NCBI RefSeq assembly: GCF_019166065.1
Contig: NZ_JAHTBN010000003.1
Span: 372,001-436,000, forward strand
Length of the DNA stretch: 64,000 bases
Source of the DNA: Candidimonas humi
GTDB taxonomy: Bacteria; Pseudomonadota; Gammaproteobacteria; Burkholderiales; Burkholderiaceae_B
Reading direction: 5' to 3'
Positions 42,720 to 52,379 of the stretch are shown here, one piece after another. The notes beneath the pieces are model-generated. The model worked only from the letters and a program-made list of their open reading frames with translations, searched no databases and had not been told where the DNA came from. The position numbers and the translations under genes were made by a program. Positions within the stretch are counted from its first letter, which is position 1. Each line of letters begins with the position of its first letter.

Positions 42720-43159
42720 CTATACGTCGACGACAATAGCGTAGGACACCTTGGGCAGGACATCCTTGCCGAAGATCCGCTGCATTTGCGCCAAGGTTCC
42801 CTGTCTTCCGTCCTGCAGTTCGAGTCTGCGATGCGCCAGCCATTGTTGGTAGATCGCTTCGAAGCTGTTTTCCTGTGCCAGGCGCACGGTCTGTTGCTTG
42901 CGCTTGCGACCCAGCCTGGGATTGATGCCTTTGCTGAGCAGGGCGCGAGCCTGGTCGCGTAACTGCCGCGCTTCGCGCAGGTCACTTCAGGATAGGTGCC
43001 CAGTGACATGCGTTTCTGCGTGGCATGCCAGTAGTAGCGAAAGTGCCATGACTTGCGGCCCTGCGCCGAGATGGCCAAAGACAAGCCGTCTGAATCGCCA
43101 AGCGTGTAAGGGCGGCCGGTGGCTTTTGCCTGCCGTATCGCGAAATCCGTAAGTCCCAT
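42720..43159 (-). pseudogene. P4-type tyrosine integrase, truncated and frameshifted
   Basis: MGLTDFAIRQAKATGRPYTLG, DGLSLAIS, KSWHFRYYW and MSLGTYPEV give the arm-binding domain. Near 42980 the frame shifts and continues as REARQLRDQARALLSKGINPRLGRKRKQ, then LAQENSFEAIYQQWLAHRR and QRIFGKDVLPKVSYAIVVDV, ending at a stop at 42720-42722. The catalytic domain is absent. It sits 217 bp from the 3' end of tRNA-Gly, the standard integrase position. Confidence 0.85.
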
Positions 43160-43315
43160 GCATCCATCCAGATCAAAAGGCCTGGATTGAAACATCTATG
43201 CGGACAGGCTGCTCGAAAGCCAGTCCATCAGCCCGCGAGTGCGGCTCAAAAAATGGACTCAAAAATGGCCTTAAATCGCGTGGCTGTAGGCGGACGCCAG
43301 TAGACGGCGCTGGGC

Positions 43316-43349
43316 GAAAAAAAGGCCGAAAAACAAAGTTTTCGGCCTT
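43316..43349 (-). terminator. Hairpin terminator downstream of tRNA-Gly
   Basis: AAGGCCGAAAA (43322-43332) and TTTTCGGCCTT (43339-43349) form an 11-bp stem with a 6-nt loop, followed on the minus strand by a T-run (43316-43323). It would terminate tRNA-Gly transcription and belongs to the island side of the att site. Confidence 0.7.
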
Positions 43350-43375
43350 CTTTCAATCATCTATGGACGTTGGTG

Positions 43376-43412
43376 GATGTCCATGGACGAAAATCTTGGA
43401 GCGGGAAACGAG
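43376..43412. repeat. att-like direct repeat, tRNA-proximal copy
   Basis: Matches 40126-40162 at 36 of 37 bases. It covers the last 12 nt plus CCA of tRNA-Gly(GCC) and 21 bp of downstream flank. Confidence 0.85.
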
Positions 43413-43472
43413 TCTCGAACTCGCGACCTCAACCTTGGCAAGGTTGCGCTCTACCAACTGAGCTATTCCCGC
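43397..43472 (-). tRNA. tRNA-Gly(GCC)
   Basis: The minus strand reads GCGGGAATAGCTCAGTTGG at the 5' end, with anticodon loop TTGCCAA (anticodon GCC) and T arm GAGTTCGAGACTC. The 3' acceptor TTCCCGC pairs with the 5' GCGGGAA, and TCCA follows, so CCA is encoded. Its 3' end is the integration site of a genomic island. Confidence 0.95.
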
Positions 43473-43755
43473 GTATCTGTCGATTGCAAAAAACTTGTCC
43501 TGCATCGAAAGAGCCTCGCAGTATATCTGGATTTTTCAGGGCTTGCAAATTGCTTTGCTTGCTGTTCGTATGCTGCAAGCCATACATGTAGAGCGATTGA
43601 GCAGTGCCTTTCGGCACCATCGTCGGATGTCTCCGAACCACAATCCACATTGCTACATGACCGGCCTGAACACACCTGGAAATCAAGTAATATTCAGCGA
43701 AGACCGAGATCATATCATAGAAGCCTCGGCCGCTGTCAAACCCGATTTTCCTTCG

Positions 43756-44823
43756 ATGCCAGGCTCCGTTTTGCTGCATACCGCGACCCAGGATCTTTCC
43801 TCTTTCAATACTTTGGCACTGCGTTCGCAAGCGAGCGCTTTTGTGCGTCTGGGCGACGAAGCGCCGCAGCATTTGCAGGCCTTGTCAGACCTTGCGGACC
43901 GGCATGTGGGGCGGGTGTTTATCCTGGGCGGGGGCAGCAATGTGGTGCTGGCGCCGCGGCTGGGCAGCCTCGTGGTGAAGGTGGAGACGCGCGGCTTGCG
44001 GGTGTGGGCGCAGTCCGACTCCGAACTGGTGGTCGAGGCCAAGGCGGGGGAGGTCTGGCATGATTTCGTGGCACTGTGTGTGCAAAATGGCTGGAACGGG
44101 CTGGAAAACCTGGCGCTGATTCCGGGGACGGTGGGGGCCGCGCCGGTGCAAAACATCGGCGCCTACGGGGTGGAGCTCGAGCAGCGCTTTCACAGCCTGG
44201 TGGCCTGGGACTTGCACGAGCGTCGCTTGGTCGAGATGGATGGGGCCGCCTGCCGGTTTTCTTATCGCGACAGTTTTTTCAAGCACGAGGCGCCGGGCCG
44301 CTGGCTGATCCTGGCGGTACGGCTGCGCCTGCCGCGGCCCTGGGAGCCTGTGCTGCGTTATCCGGATCTGCTGGCGCATCCAGCGCTGGGGCGTGGGCAA
44401 AGCGCAGCCGGCGCCACGCTGTCCGCCGAGGTCACGGCGCGTCAGATCTTCGACGCCGTGTGCGAGATACGGCGCCGCAAGCTGCCGGATCCGGCGGTGC
44501 TGCCCAATGCGGGCAGTTTTTTCAAGAATCCGGTGGTCGATGCTGCGCAATGCGAGTCGCTGCGCGAGCGATATCCGGATCTGGTGGCGTATGCGCAGCC
44601 GGACGGCCGCTACAAGCTGGCTGCGGGTTGGCTGATCGACCGCGCAGGCTGGAAAGGGCGGCGCGTGGGGCCGGTGGGCGTGCACGAGCGGCAGGCGCTG
44701 GTGCTGGTGAATCATGGCGGGGCGACTGCCGCGGACATCGAGGCGCTGGCCGGCGCGATTCGTGTGGATGTGGCGGATCGCTACGGCGTGGAGCTGGAGC
44801 AGGAGCCGGTGCGGGTTGCGTGA
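43756..44823 (+). CDS. murB: UDP-N-acetylmuramate dehydrogenase MurB
   Basis: A 355-residue FAD enzyme of peptidoglycan precursor synthesis (UDP-GlcNAc-enolpyruvate to UDP-MurNAc). [18 protein letters not shown] (FAD), [27 protein letters not shown] and [12 protein letters not shown] are the MurB blocks. The frame is open upstream to 43495 but 43756 fits the family N-terminus and the longer forms would include the tRNA flank. The ribosome-binding site is poor. Confidence 0.94.
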   Translation: MPGSVLLHTATQDLSSFNTLALRSQASAFVRLGDEAPQHLQALSDLADRHVGRVFILGGGSNVVLAPRLGSLVVKVETRGLRVWAQSDSELVVEAKAGEVWHDFVALCVQNGWNGLENLALIPGTVGAAPVQNIGAYGVELEQRFHSLVAWDLHERRLVEMDGAACRFSYRDSFFKHEAPGRWLILAVRLRLPRPWEPVLRYPDLLAHPALGRGQSAAGATLSAEVTARQIFDAVCEIRRRKLPDPAVLPNAGSFFKNPVVDAAQCESLRERYPDLVAYAQPDGRYKLAAGWLIDRAGWKGRRVGPVGVHERQALVLVNHGGATAADIEALAGAIRVDVADRYGVELEQEPVRVA

Positions 44824-45003
44824 TCGCAGCCTGTACGGGGCCGGTCGGCCGCGATTTAGAGCAAGTTTGGTGCAAATGTTTAACGCCTTTTCGCAGCACC
44901 CGCCCCATGCGGTGCTTCGAAGACTGCAAACATCTGGACCGAAGAGGCACTGGCGCCAGGCGTGACGCCAAGGCCCGCACGGCGCCGGCAGGCCCGCGGT
45001 CAA

Positions 45004-45795
45004 TCAGATCGCCAGCACGTCCTGCATGTCGAACAGGCCTTTTTCCTTGCGAGCCAGGTAGCGGGCGGCGCGCAGGCTGCCCTGGGCGTAGGTGGAGCGG
45101 CTGCTGGCCCGGTGGGTGATCTCGACGCGCTCGCCGGTGCCGCAGAAGTACACGGTGTGGTCGCCCACGATGTCGCCGCCGCGCGCCACGGAAAAACCGA
45201 TATGGCCGTCCTGGCGCGCGCCGGTGTGGCCGTGGCGGGCCCAGTCGGCGATGTCTTCGAGGTCTTTGCCCCAGGCCGAGGCGACGGCCTCGCCCATGGC
45301 CAGCGCGGTGCCGGACGGGGCGTCGACCTTGTTGCGGTGATGGGCCTCGAAGACTTCGACGTCGTAGCCGCTTTCGAGCAGGCGCGCGGCCACGCCCAGC
45401 AGCTTGAGCACGGCGTTGACGCCCACGCTCATGTTGGGCGAGAACACGATGGCGATGTGGCGGCTGGCCTCTTGGATGGCTTGCTTGCCGGCCGTGTCGA
45501 AGCCGGTGGTGCCGATGACGCATTTGACGCCCAGGCGCACGCAGGCCTGCAGGTGGGCCAGGGTGCCTTCGGGGCGAGTGAAGTCGATGAGGCATTCGGC
45601 GCGCGACAAGGCTTGCAGGTCGTCGGTGATCTGCACGCCGGTGTCGCGGCCCAGGAAGGCGCCGGCGTCCTGCCCGAGATCGGGCGAGCCGGCGATGCCG
45701 AGCGCGGCGACGAGTTCCAGGTCGGCGGATTCGAGTACGGCCTCGATGAGCATTCTGCCCATGCGGCCGTTGGCTCCTGCTATGGCGATACGCAT
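45004..45795 (-). CDS. dapB: 4-hydroxy-tetrahydrodipicolinate reductase DapB
   Basis: A 263-residue NAD(P)H-dependent enzyme of lysine/DAP synthesis. [16 protein letters not shown] is the nucleotide-binding loop; [42 protein letters not shown] (catalytic HH and Lys) and GDHTVYFCG follow in DapB order. It lies 79 bp downstream of bamE on the same strand. Confidence 0.97.
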   Translation of the reverse strand: MRIAIAGANGRMGRMLIEAVLESADLELVAALGIAGSPDLGQDAGAFLGRDTGVQITDDLQALSRAECLIDFTRPEGTLAHLQACVRLGVKCVIGTTGFDTAGKQAIQEASRHIAIVFSPNMSVGVNAVLKLLGVAARLLESGYDVEVFEAHHRNKVDAPSGTALAMGEAVASAWGKDLEDIADWARHGHTGARQDGHIGFSVARGGDIVGDHTVYFCGTGERVEITHRASSRSTYAQGSLRAARYLARKEKGLFDMQDVLAI

Positions 45796-45874
45796 TTTTG
45801 TCTCCGGCCCTTGGGGGCCTGGGTGCGGGGTATGACGAATTACTTTACGGCGAATCAGCTAATCGGCCGGGCAG

Positions 45875-46402
45875 CTAGCGCAGCGGCTGGGGGCTGTTTT
45901 GGCCGGGCAGCGTGTTGGCCGCGGGGTTTACCGGCTGGATTTGCACATTCGGGTTCTGCGTGGGGATGCTGGGATTGTGTTGCTTGGCCTCGCGTGCCTT
46001 GTCAGCCGGCGTCATGCCGGTATCGGCCTTTTGGAAGGGCTGGCGGTCGGGCTGCGGGTCGCCGCCCCAGTGGTCCAGCAGGTCGCCGTCGAACCAGACG
46101 GTGAATTTGCGTTCCTGGAGCTTGCCGTAGCCTGGCTGGTTCAGGTAGGGATAATCCCAGCGGTTGCTGCGGAAGACGTCCTGCAGCGTGGGGGTGCCCA
46201 GGATGTACCGCACCTGGTCGCGGGTCATGCCTTTGCGCAACTGGGCGACCTGTTCGGAGGTGATCCAGTTGCCTTGCTGGACGTCGGCGCGGTAGGGGAA
46301 TCCCCAGTTGGTGGTGCCGCAGGCCGACAGGGCGGCTGCCATTACACCCAGGGCAAGGGTGGCGCGCAGCTTGGGAAAATACGATTTTGCAGTCTTCAGC
46401 AC
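45875..46402 (-). CDS. bamE: Outer membrane protein assembly factor BamE
   Basis: A 175-residue lipoprotein with lipobox LSACG. The BamE domain has QGNWITSEQVAQLRKGMTRDQVRYILGTPTLQDVFRSNRWDYPY. The tail is long, Pro/Gln/Asn-rich and probably disordered. It is divergent from fur, which is the common order in this family. Confidence 0.95.
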   Translation of the reverse strand: MLKTAKSYFPKLRATLALGVMAAALSACGTTNWGFPYRADVQQGNWITSEQVAQLRKGMTRDQVRYILGTPTLQDVFRSNRWDYPYLNQPGYGKLQERKFTVWFDGDLLDHWGGDPQPDRQPFQKADTGMTPADKAREAKQHNPSIPTQNPNVQIQPVNPAANTLPGQNSPQPLR

Positions 46403-46548
46403 GAAGCACCCCAGTGATTCGAATCGGATAAAACCGGTATCATAAAGGTTAAGAATAAACGCATCATAACGTCAGTCGGAGTTCGTTGCGTGGGCTGCTG
46501 CGTTCCATCGGACCCCTGTTTCAAAATTCGCCAGGGACTATTTTATCT

Positions 46549-46998
46549 ATGAACGATCAAAGTGAACTGAAAAACATGGGATTGAAGGCGACGTTTCCCC
46601 GCCTGAAGATCCTCGATGTCTTTCGCAAGGCCGACCAGCGCCATCAAAGCGCCGAAGACGTCTATCGCGCACTGATCGCCGAAGATGTGGAAATCGGGCT
46701 GGCCACGGTGTATCGCGTGCTGACGCAGTTCGAACAGGCCGGCATCCTGATGCGCAGCCAGTTCGACGGCGGCAAGGCCGTGTTCGAGCTCAACGACGGC
46801 GATCACCACGACCACCTGATTTGCACCAACTGCGGCAAGGTGGTGGAATTTTCCGATAGCGACATCGAAAAGCGCCAGCAGAAAATCGCCAAGGAAAAGG
46901 GCTTCGCGCTGGAAAGCCACACCATGATGCTGTATGGCATCTGCTCGGACTGCTCGTCCGGCCGCCAGCCCGCCACGGGACATCATCACGTAAAGTAG
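46549..46998 (+). CDS. fur: Ferric uptake regulator Fur
   Basis: A 149-residue repressor. The start at 46549 gives [22 protein letters not shown]; the HTH is in [43 protein letters not shown] binds metal with C92/C95 and the second pair is C132/C135. The tail is His-rich (GHHHVK). It is divergent from bamE. Confidence 0.97.
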   Translation: MNDQSELKNMGLKATFPRLKILDVFRKADQRHQSAEDVYRALIAEDVEIGLATVYRVLTQFEQAGILMRSQFDGGKAVFELNDGDHHDHLICTNCGKVVEFSDSDIEKRQQKIAKEKGFALESHTMMLYGICSDCSSGRQPATGHHHVK

Positions 46999-47130
46999 GG
47001 CGACCCGCGGAGGGCGGCCCGCGCAGGGCGGCCCGCTTGGGGTAGCCTGGGTAGGGCGATCTGCATAGAGCGGCCTGCGTAAGGCGCCTCGCGCAGGGCG
47101 GCGCCTGCGCCATGCCGCGAGCGCCCCGCG
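46999..47130. repeat. Degenerate short tandem repeats between fur and recN
   Basis: The 132-bp convergent gap is built from imperfect copies of AGGGCGGCCCGC-like units, roughly 16-18 bp each (for example GGAGGGCGGCCCGCGC, GCAGGGCGGCCCGCTT). No gene is visible. The copy number and function are unclear. Confidence 0.55.
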
Positions 47131-48774
47131 CTACTGCGCCAGCATTTCGCGGGCGTGGCGCCGCGTGGTTTCGGTGATGGTCAGGCCGCCCAGCATGCGG
47201 GCGACTTCGTGCACGCGTTCTTCCGCGTCCAGCGCGCAGATGCTCGACAATGTGGCGCCGTCGCGGCTGGACTTGCTGACCTCGTAGTGGTGCGTGCCGC
47301 GTGCGGCGACTTGCGGCAGGTGTGTCACGCACAGCACCTGGTGGCGCTGGCCGAGTTCTTGCAGCAGGCGCCCGACCACTTCGGCCACGGCGCCGCCTAT
47401 GCCGCTGTCGACTTCGTCGAAGATCAGCGTGGGCACGCGCGCCGCCTGGCTGGCGATGACGGACAGGGCCAGCGACAGCCGCGCCAGCTCGCCGCCGGAG
47501 GCCACCTTGGACAGCGGGCGCGGCGTGGTGCCTTCGTGGCCCGCGACCAGGAATTCGACGTTTTCCGTGCCGTGGGCCGTGGGCTCGCATTCCTGGAAGG
47601 CGACATCGAAGCGCCCGCCCTGCATGGCCAGCGTCTGCATGGCCTGGGTAACGGCGCGCGCCAGCACCTTGCCGGTCTTGCGCCTTGCGGCGCCCAGTTT
47701 CTTGGCCAGTTCGTGGTATTGCGTGCTGGTTTCCTGCTGGCGCGCCTGCAGCGCGTCGAGGTCGGCGGCGGCCTCGCTGGCGGCAAGCCGCTCGTGCAGG
47801 CTGTCGCGCAGGGCCGGCAGTTCCTCGGGTTCGACCTTGAATTTGCGGGCAGCTTCGAAAATGGCCGACATGCGCTGTTCGGCCTGGGCCAGCCGCTCGG
47901 GATCGAGTTCTACGCGGTCGCGATAGGCGTTCAGGTCGGACACGGCTTCGCCGGCGGCGATACGGGCCGATTCGATGGCGTCGTAGACCCCTTGCAAATG
48001 GGCGTCGTGGCGCAGCAATTGCTTGATCTGATGGGCGGCGGCGTCCAGGCGCCGCAGGGCCGAGTCGTCCTCGCCGTCCAGCGCGGCCAGGGCCTGGCCG
48101 GCGCCGTCCAGCAGGGCCTGGGCGTGGGCCAGCCGGTTGTGGTCGCCGCTGACGGTTTCCCATTCGCCGGGGCGCAGTTCCAGGCGGTCGAGCTCGCCGG
48201 CCTGCCAGGCCAGGCGTTCCCGTTCTTGTTGCAGAACTTCGGCGTTGCGCTGCGCGGCTTCCAGGGCCTTGCGGGCTTCTTGCCACTGTTGCCAGGCCTG
48301 CAGCACCTGGCGCGCCAGCGCCTGGTGGCCGCCTTGGGCGTCGAGCATTTCGCGCTGGCTGGCGGCTCGCAGCAGGCTTTGATGCGCGTGCTGGCCATGG
48401 ATGTCGACCAGTTGCTCGCCCAGTTCGCGCAGTTGGCCCAGCGCCACCGGCAGGCCGTTGATGAAAGCCTTGCTGCGGGCCTGCGCGTCGATGGTGCGGC
48501 GCAGCACCAGGGCCTCGTCGCCGTCCAGCTCGCGTTCTTCCAGCCAGGGGCTCAGGGCATCGGGCACGTCGAAGACGGCGCTGATGTCTACGCGCTGCCC
48601 GCCTTCGCGCAACATGCCGGCGTCGCCGCGCGCGCCCAGCGCCAGCGACAGCGCATCCACCAGGATCGACTTGCCGGCGCCGGTCTCACCCGAAAATACG
48701 GTGAAACCCGGCTCGAACTGGATCTCGGCGCGATCGACGATGACGAAATCCCGGATGTGCAGGGTACGCAGCAT
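47131..48774 (-). CDS. recN: DNA repair protein RecN
   Basis: A 547-residue SMC-like ATPase. GETGAGKS (30-37) is Walker A, the ABC signature is KVASGGELARLSLAL, and Walker B is LIFDEVDSGIGG; a long coiled coil lies between. It acts in double-strand break repair. It follows the NAD kinase gene by 6 bp on the same strand, a usual pair. Confidence 0.96.
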   Translation of the reverse strand: MLRTLHIRDFVIVDRAEIQFEPGFTVFSGETGAGKSILVDALSLALGARGDAGMLREGGQRVDISAVFDVPDALSPWLEERELDGDEALVLRRTIDAQARSKAFINGLPVALGQLRELGEQLVDIHGQHAHQSLLRAASQREMLDAQGGHQALARQVLQAWQQWQEARKALEAAQRNAEVLQQERERLAWQAGELDRLELRPGEWETVSGDHNRLAHAQALLDGAGQALAALDGEDDSALRRLDAAAHQIKQLLRHDAHLQGVYDAIESARIAAGEAVSDLNAYRDRVELDPERLAQAEQRMSAIFEAARKFKVEPEELPALRDSLHERLAASEAAADLDALQARQQETSTQYHELAKKLGAARRKTGKVLARAVTQAMQTLAMQGGRFDVAFQECEPTAHGTENVEFLVAGHEGTTPRPLSKVASGGELARLSLALSVIASQAARVPTLIFDEVDSGIGGAVAEVVGRLLQELGQRHQVLCVTHLPQVAARGTHHYEVSKSSRDGATLSSICALDAEERVHEVARMLGGLTITETTRRHAREMLAQ

Positions 48775-48780
48775 AGGCGT

Positions 48781-49680
48781 TCATTCCACGTCGTCGGAGG
48801 GCTGCGGCATGCGATTCCAGTGCAGTTTGCGCCGCAGGGTGGAAAAGAAGCTGTATCCGGTGGGATGCAGGAAGGTGGCAGTATGCTGCGCGCGGCGTAC
48901 GTCGATGCGGTCGCCGGGCTGGCAGTCGGACCAGGTCTGCATGTCGAAGTGCACGCTGGCCCCCGATTCGACGCGCCCCAGCGCGGTGATGGTAATGCCC
49001 AGGGTGCCGCTGTCGGGAATGACGATGGGGCGGTTCGACAGGGTCTGCGGGGCCACCGGCACCAGCAGCAGGGCGTCGAGCTTGGGATGCAGGATGGGGC
49101 CGCTGGCCGACAGGGAATAGGCCGTGGAGCCGGTGGGCGTGGCCACGATCAGGCCGTCCGAGCGCTGGCTGTACATGAAGCTGCCGTCCAGTTCGACGCG
49201 CAGTTCTATCATGCCGCCGCGGCCGGCGCGGTTGATGACCACGTCGTTCAGGGCCATGCCCGAGTACATGGTCTGGCCGGAGCGCACCACCCGGCCTTCC
49301 AGCATGATGCGTTCCTCGGCCACGAAATTGCCCTGGATCACGCTGAGCAGCGCATCACGGGCGCTGTGCAAGGGAACGTCGGTGATGAAGCCCAGCCGCC
49401 CGTGGTTGATGCCTATCATCGGCACCCCGGTGTGCGCCAGGCGGCGCCCCGCGCCCAGCATGGTGCCGTCGCCGCCCATGATGACCGCCAGGTCGGCGCG
49501 GCGGCCGATTTCCTCGTAGTCGCCGATCGGGTATTGCGTCAGCCCGGTGTTGCGGGCCGTGTCGGCTTCGAGCATTACGGTACAGCCCGCTTCCTGTAAA
49601 GTGTCGGCCAAATTGCGCAATGGCGCATCCAGGCCGGTATCCTGGTGTCGGCCGATGATCGCGACGGTTTTGAAATGCAT
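48781..49680 (-). CDS. nadK: NAD kinase
   Basis: A 299-residue cytoplasmic kinase making NADP. GGDGTML (69-75) is the ATP-binding motif; GINHGRLGFITD, MALNDVVINRAG and TPTGSTAYSLSASGPI follow in order. It is the first gene of the nadK-recN pair and divergent from hrcA. Confidence 0.96.
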   Translation of the reverse strand: MHFKTVAIIGRHQDTGLDAPLRNLADTLQEAGCTVMLEADTARNTGLTQYPIGDYEEIGRRADLAVIMGGDGTMLGAGRRLAHTGVPMIGINHGRLGFITDVPLHSARDALLSVIQGNFVAEERIMLEGRVVRSGQTMYSGMALNDVVINRAGRGGMIELRVELDGSFMYSQRSDGLIVATPTGSTAYSLSASGPILHPKLDALLLVPVAPQTLSNRPIVIPDSGTLGITITALGRVESGASVHFDMQTWSDCQPGDRIDVRRAQHTATFLHPTGYSFFSTLRRKLHWNRMPQPSDDVE

Positions 49681-49829
49681 GGACGCGGGCCTCTGCTCGG
49701 GAATGATCGGGTGTATGGGGTAGGAATAGCGGGTAATGATAAATTGATTATAGAGGGCGGGGGCGCCGCGCTAGTGCGGCGGGAGGACGTTTCGAGCCCG
49801 TTTTTTTCCAGATTACATAAAATACAGAA

Positions 49830-50840
49830 ATGGATGATAGAGCCAACGCATTGCTGAAAGCGCTGATCGAACGCTATATCGCCGATGGGCAGCCCGTCGG
49901 CTCGCGCACGCTTTCCAAGATGTTCGATCTGTCGCCGGCCACCATACGCAATGTCATGGCCGACCTCGAAGAGCTGGGGCTGATCCACAGCCCGCATACT
50001 TCGGCCGGCCGGGTGCCGACGCCGCGCGGCTACCGCATGTTCGTCGACCGGCTGCTGGCGGTGCAGCGCTTCGAGGTGCTGGAACCCTCGCGCATCCGCG
50101 AGATGCTGCCGGCGTCCGAACCCAGCCGGGCGGTCAATGCCGCCGCGGCGCTGCTGTCGAACCTGTCGCAGTTCGCCGGCGTGGTGCTGGCGCCCAAGCG
50201 GGCGCAGGTGTTCCGCCAGATCGAATTCATCCGCCTGTCCGACCGGCGCGTGTTGCTGATCATCGTCACGCCCGACGGCGACGTGCAGAACCGCATCCTG
50301 TTCATGCCGCGCGACTACCAGGAACAGGAATTGCTCGAGGCCAGCAATTTCTTTAATGCGCATTTCGGCGGCCTGTCCTTCGACCAGGTGCGCCGCACGC
50401 TGGCCAACGAGCTGACCACCTTGCAGGCCGACATCTCGCGCCTGATGCAGGCCGCCGTCGAGGCCGGCACCGCGCAGGAAGACAGCGACGACACAGTGGT
50501 GATTTCCGGCGAGCGCAAGCTGCTGGACATCAGCGACATCGCTTCCGACATGGACCGCCTGCGCGGCATGTTCTCGCTGTTCGAGAAGAAGACCGAGCTG
50601 CTGCAACTGCTCGACGCCTCCAGTCGCGCCCAGGGGGTGCAGATATACATAGGCGGGGATTCGCAACTGGTGCCCCTGGAGGATGTCTCGGTCATCACCG
50701 CGCCCTATGGGGTGGACGGCAAGGTGGTCGGTACGCTGGGCGTCATCGGCCCCTCGCGCATGGCCTACGAACGCGTCATCCCCATCGTCGACATTACCGC
50801 CCGCCTGCTGTCCAATGCGCTCAGCCATCACCAGTCCTGA
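49830..50840 (+). CDS. hrcA: Heat-inducible transcription repressor HrcA
   Basis: A 336-residue repressor. [45 protein letters not shown] is the HrcA winged helix and [16 protein letters not shown] the following block. It normally binds CIRCE upstream of groES or dnaK. No CIRCE is visible near this gene or near dnaK here, so its target is probably groESL elsewhere. Confidence 0.96.
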   Translation: MDDRANALLKALIERYIADGQPVGSRTLSKMFDLSPATIRNVMADLEELGLIHSPHTSAGRVPTPRGYRMFVDRLLAVQRFEVLEPSRIREMLPASEPSRAVNAAAALLSNLSQFAGVVLAPKRAQVFRQIEFIRLSDRRVLLIIVTPDGDVQNRILFMPRDYQEQELLEASNFFNAHFGGLSFDQVRRTLANELTTLQADISRLMQAAVEAGTAQEDSDDTVVISGERKLLDISDIASDMDRLRGMFSLFEKKTELLQLLDASSRAQGVQIYIGGDSQLVPLEDVSVITAPYGVDGKVVGTLGVIGPSRMAYERVIPIVDITARLLSNALSHHQS

Positions 50841-51059
50841 GCCGGGCTGAGGCGCCGGGCGCCTGAACGCGAGGCGTAGTCCGGGACATGGACGCCGGCC
50901 GTTTCGGGGCCGCCTTCTTGCGGCGATCTGCGTTTCCCGATCCTTTCGCATGGAAATCGCCGCGGTATATTGGCGCCTGAATACCCATAAAATGACGTAC
51001 GCCGCGGCATTGTTCCGGCGATTGCTCCTGCCCAGCCCCGAACCCAGAGTACTTTTCTC

Positions 51060-52121
51060 TTGTCCAAGCCTTTTGCCTCGCGCTTCCGGCCCGAACCGGC
51101 CGACCCCCATGCCTTCGACACCCGGCCGCCGGCGCGCGAGCCGGGGCCGCCAGGCGTGCTGCTGGTCAACCTGGGCACCCCCGACGAGCCCACGGCGGGG
51201 GCGATACGCCGCTATCTGGCCGAATTCCTGTCCGACCCGCGTGTCATCGAAATCCCGCAATGGCTCTGGCAGATCGTGCTGCGCGGCTTCATCCTGCCGC
51301 GCCGGCCCGCCGCGCTGGCGCCGCGCTACCGTGAAATCTGGATGCCGGAAGGCTCGCCGCTGCTGGTCTGGAGCCTGGCCCAGGCGCGCGGCCTGCAGCA
51401 GTGCTTCGACGCCGAGGGCCTGCCTGTGCGTGTCCAGGCCGCCATGCGTTACGGCAAGCCCGCGGTTGCTGCGGCCATCGACAGCTTGCGCGAACAGGGC
51501 TGCGAGCGCATCCTGACGGTGCCCATGTATCCCCAGTACGCGGCCAGTACGACGGCCACCGCTGTCGATGCCGTGGCCGCCGCCGCCGGCGCCTTGCGCA
51601 ACCAGCCCGAATTGCGCTTCATCAAGCGTTTCTACACGGACGAGGCCTATATCGGCGCCCTGGCGGCGCGCGTGCGGGCTCATTGGGACGCGCACGGCAA
51701 GCCGGAAAAACTGCTGCTCAGCTTCCACGGCCTGCCGCGCCGGGTGGTGGAGCAGGGCGATCCGTACTATCGTGACTGCATGGAAACCGCCGATCTGCTG
51801 CGCCGGGCCCTGGGCGAAGACGGCGCCTTGGTCGAAGTATCGTTCCAGAGCCGCTTCGGCGCCGAGAAATGGCTCGAGCCCTATACCGAGCCCACGCTGA
51901 AATCCTGGGCCTCCGCGGGCGTGCGGCGGGTGGATGTCATGTGCCCGGGGTTCCTGGCCGACTGCCTGGAGACCCTGGAAGAGATTCAAGGCCAGTGCCG
52001 CAAGGCTTTCCTGGCCGCCGGCGGCCGGGAGTTCCGCTACATTCCCTGCCTGAACGACGATCCGGCCTGGATCGATGCATTGGCCGGACTGGTGCGGCGC
52101 CATCTGGGCGGCTGGATCTAG
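51060..52121 (+). CDS. hemH: Ferrochelatase HemH
   Basis: A 353-residue enzyme inserting Fe2+ into protoporphyrin. GVLLVNLGTPDEPTAGAIRRYL, TVPMYPQYAASTTATA, LLSFHGLPRRVVEQGDPYY (catalytic His) and VMCPGFLADCLETLEEI are diagnostic. The start is a TTG at 51060 with no clear ribosome-binding site, and no better in-frame codon is upstream, so the true start is uncertain. It lies 219 bp after hrcA. Confidence 0.93.
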   Translation: MSKPFASRFRPEPADPHAFDTRPPAREPGPPGVLLVNLGTPDEPTAGAIRRYLAEFLSDPRVIEIPQWLWQIVLRGFILPRRPAALAPRYREIWMPEGSPLLVWSLAQARGLQQCFDAEGLPVRVQAAMRYGKPAVAAAIDSLREQGCERILTVPMYPQYAASTTATAVDAVAAAAGALRNQPELRFIKRFYTDEAYIGALAARVRAHWDAHGKPEKLLLSFHGLPRRVVEQGDPYYRDCMETADLLRRALGEDGALVEVSFQSRFGAEKWLEPYTEPTLKSWASAGVRRVDVMCPGFLADCLETLEEIQGQCRKAFLAAGGREFRYIPCLNDDPAWIDALAGLVRRHLGGWI

Positions 52122-52313
52122 CTGGATCGAGCAGGAGGCCTGGCTGCTATGGTGGTCGGCCAGGGCCGGACGGTTCCGGGCAGCCAGGCGGGCTTGTCGG
52201 CCGCGCCCGCCGTCCCCACTTAAATTGGGCGAGGCCGGGAGGCCGCCTCTGGCCTCGAGGCGCCTTGGCAGCGCCCTGGCCTGTCTCCGCAGAAAAACTT
52301 TTGTAACCAGCCT

Positions 52314-52341
52314 CTTGAAATCGGCCGTCTTAGCCTTATAT
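52314..52341 (+). promoter_or_regulatory. Sigma-32-like heat-shock promoter of grpE
   Basis: CTTGAAA (52314-52320), a 13-bp spacer and CCTTATAT (52334-52341) match the sigma-32 consensus CTTGAAA-N13-15-CCCCATNT with two mismatches in the -10 box. It lies 39 bp before the grpE start. Confidence 0.6.
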
Positions 52342-52379
52342 CTTTAAGATTACGTCAATTTTGTTGTGGAGTACGCCTC

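Noticed and set aside
43495..43755. Upstream extension of murB
   Set aside because: The frame is open, but family N-termini start near 43756, and the extension is AT-richer and lies next to the tRNA.
47155..49599. Long plus-strand open frame opposite recN and nadK
   Set aside because: Antisense to two clear genes, with low-complexity translation; a GC shadow.
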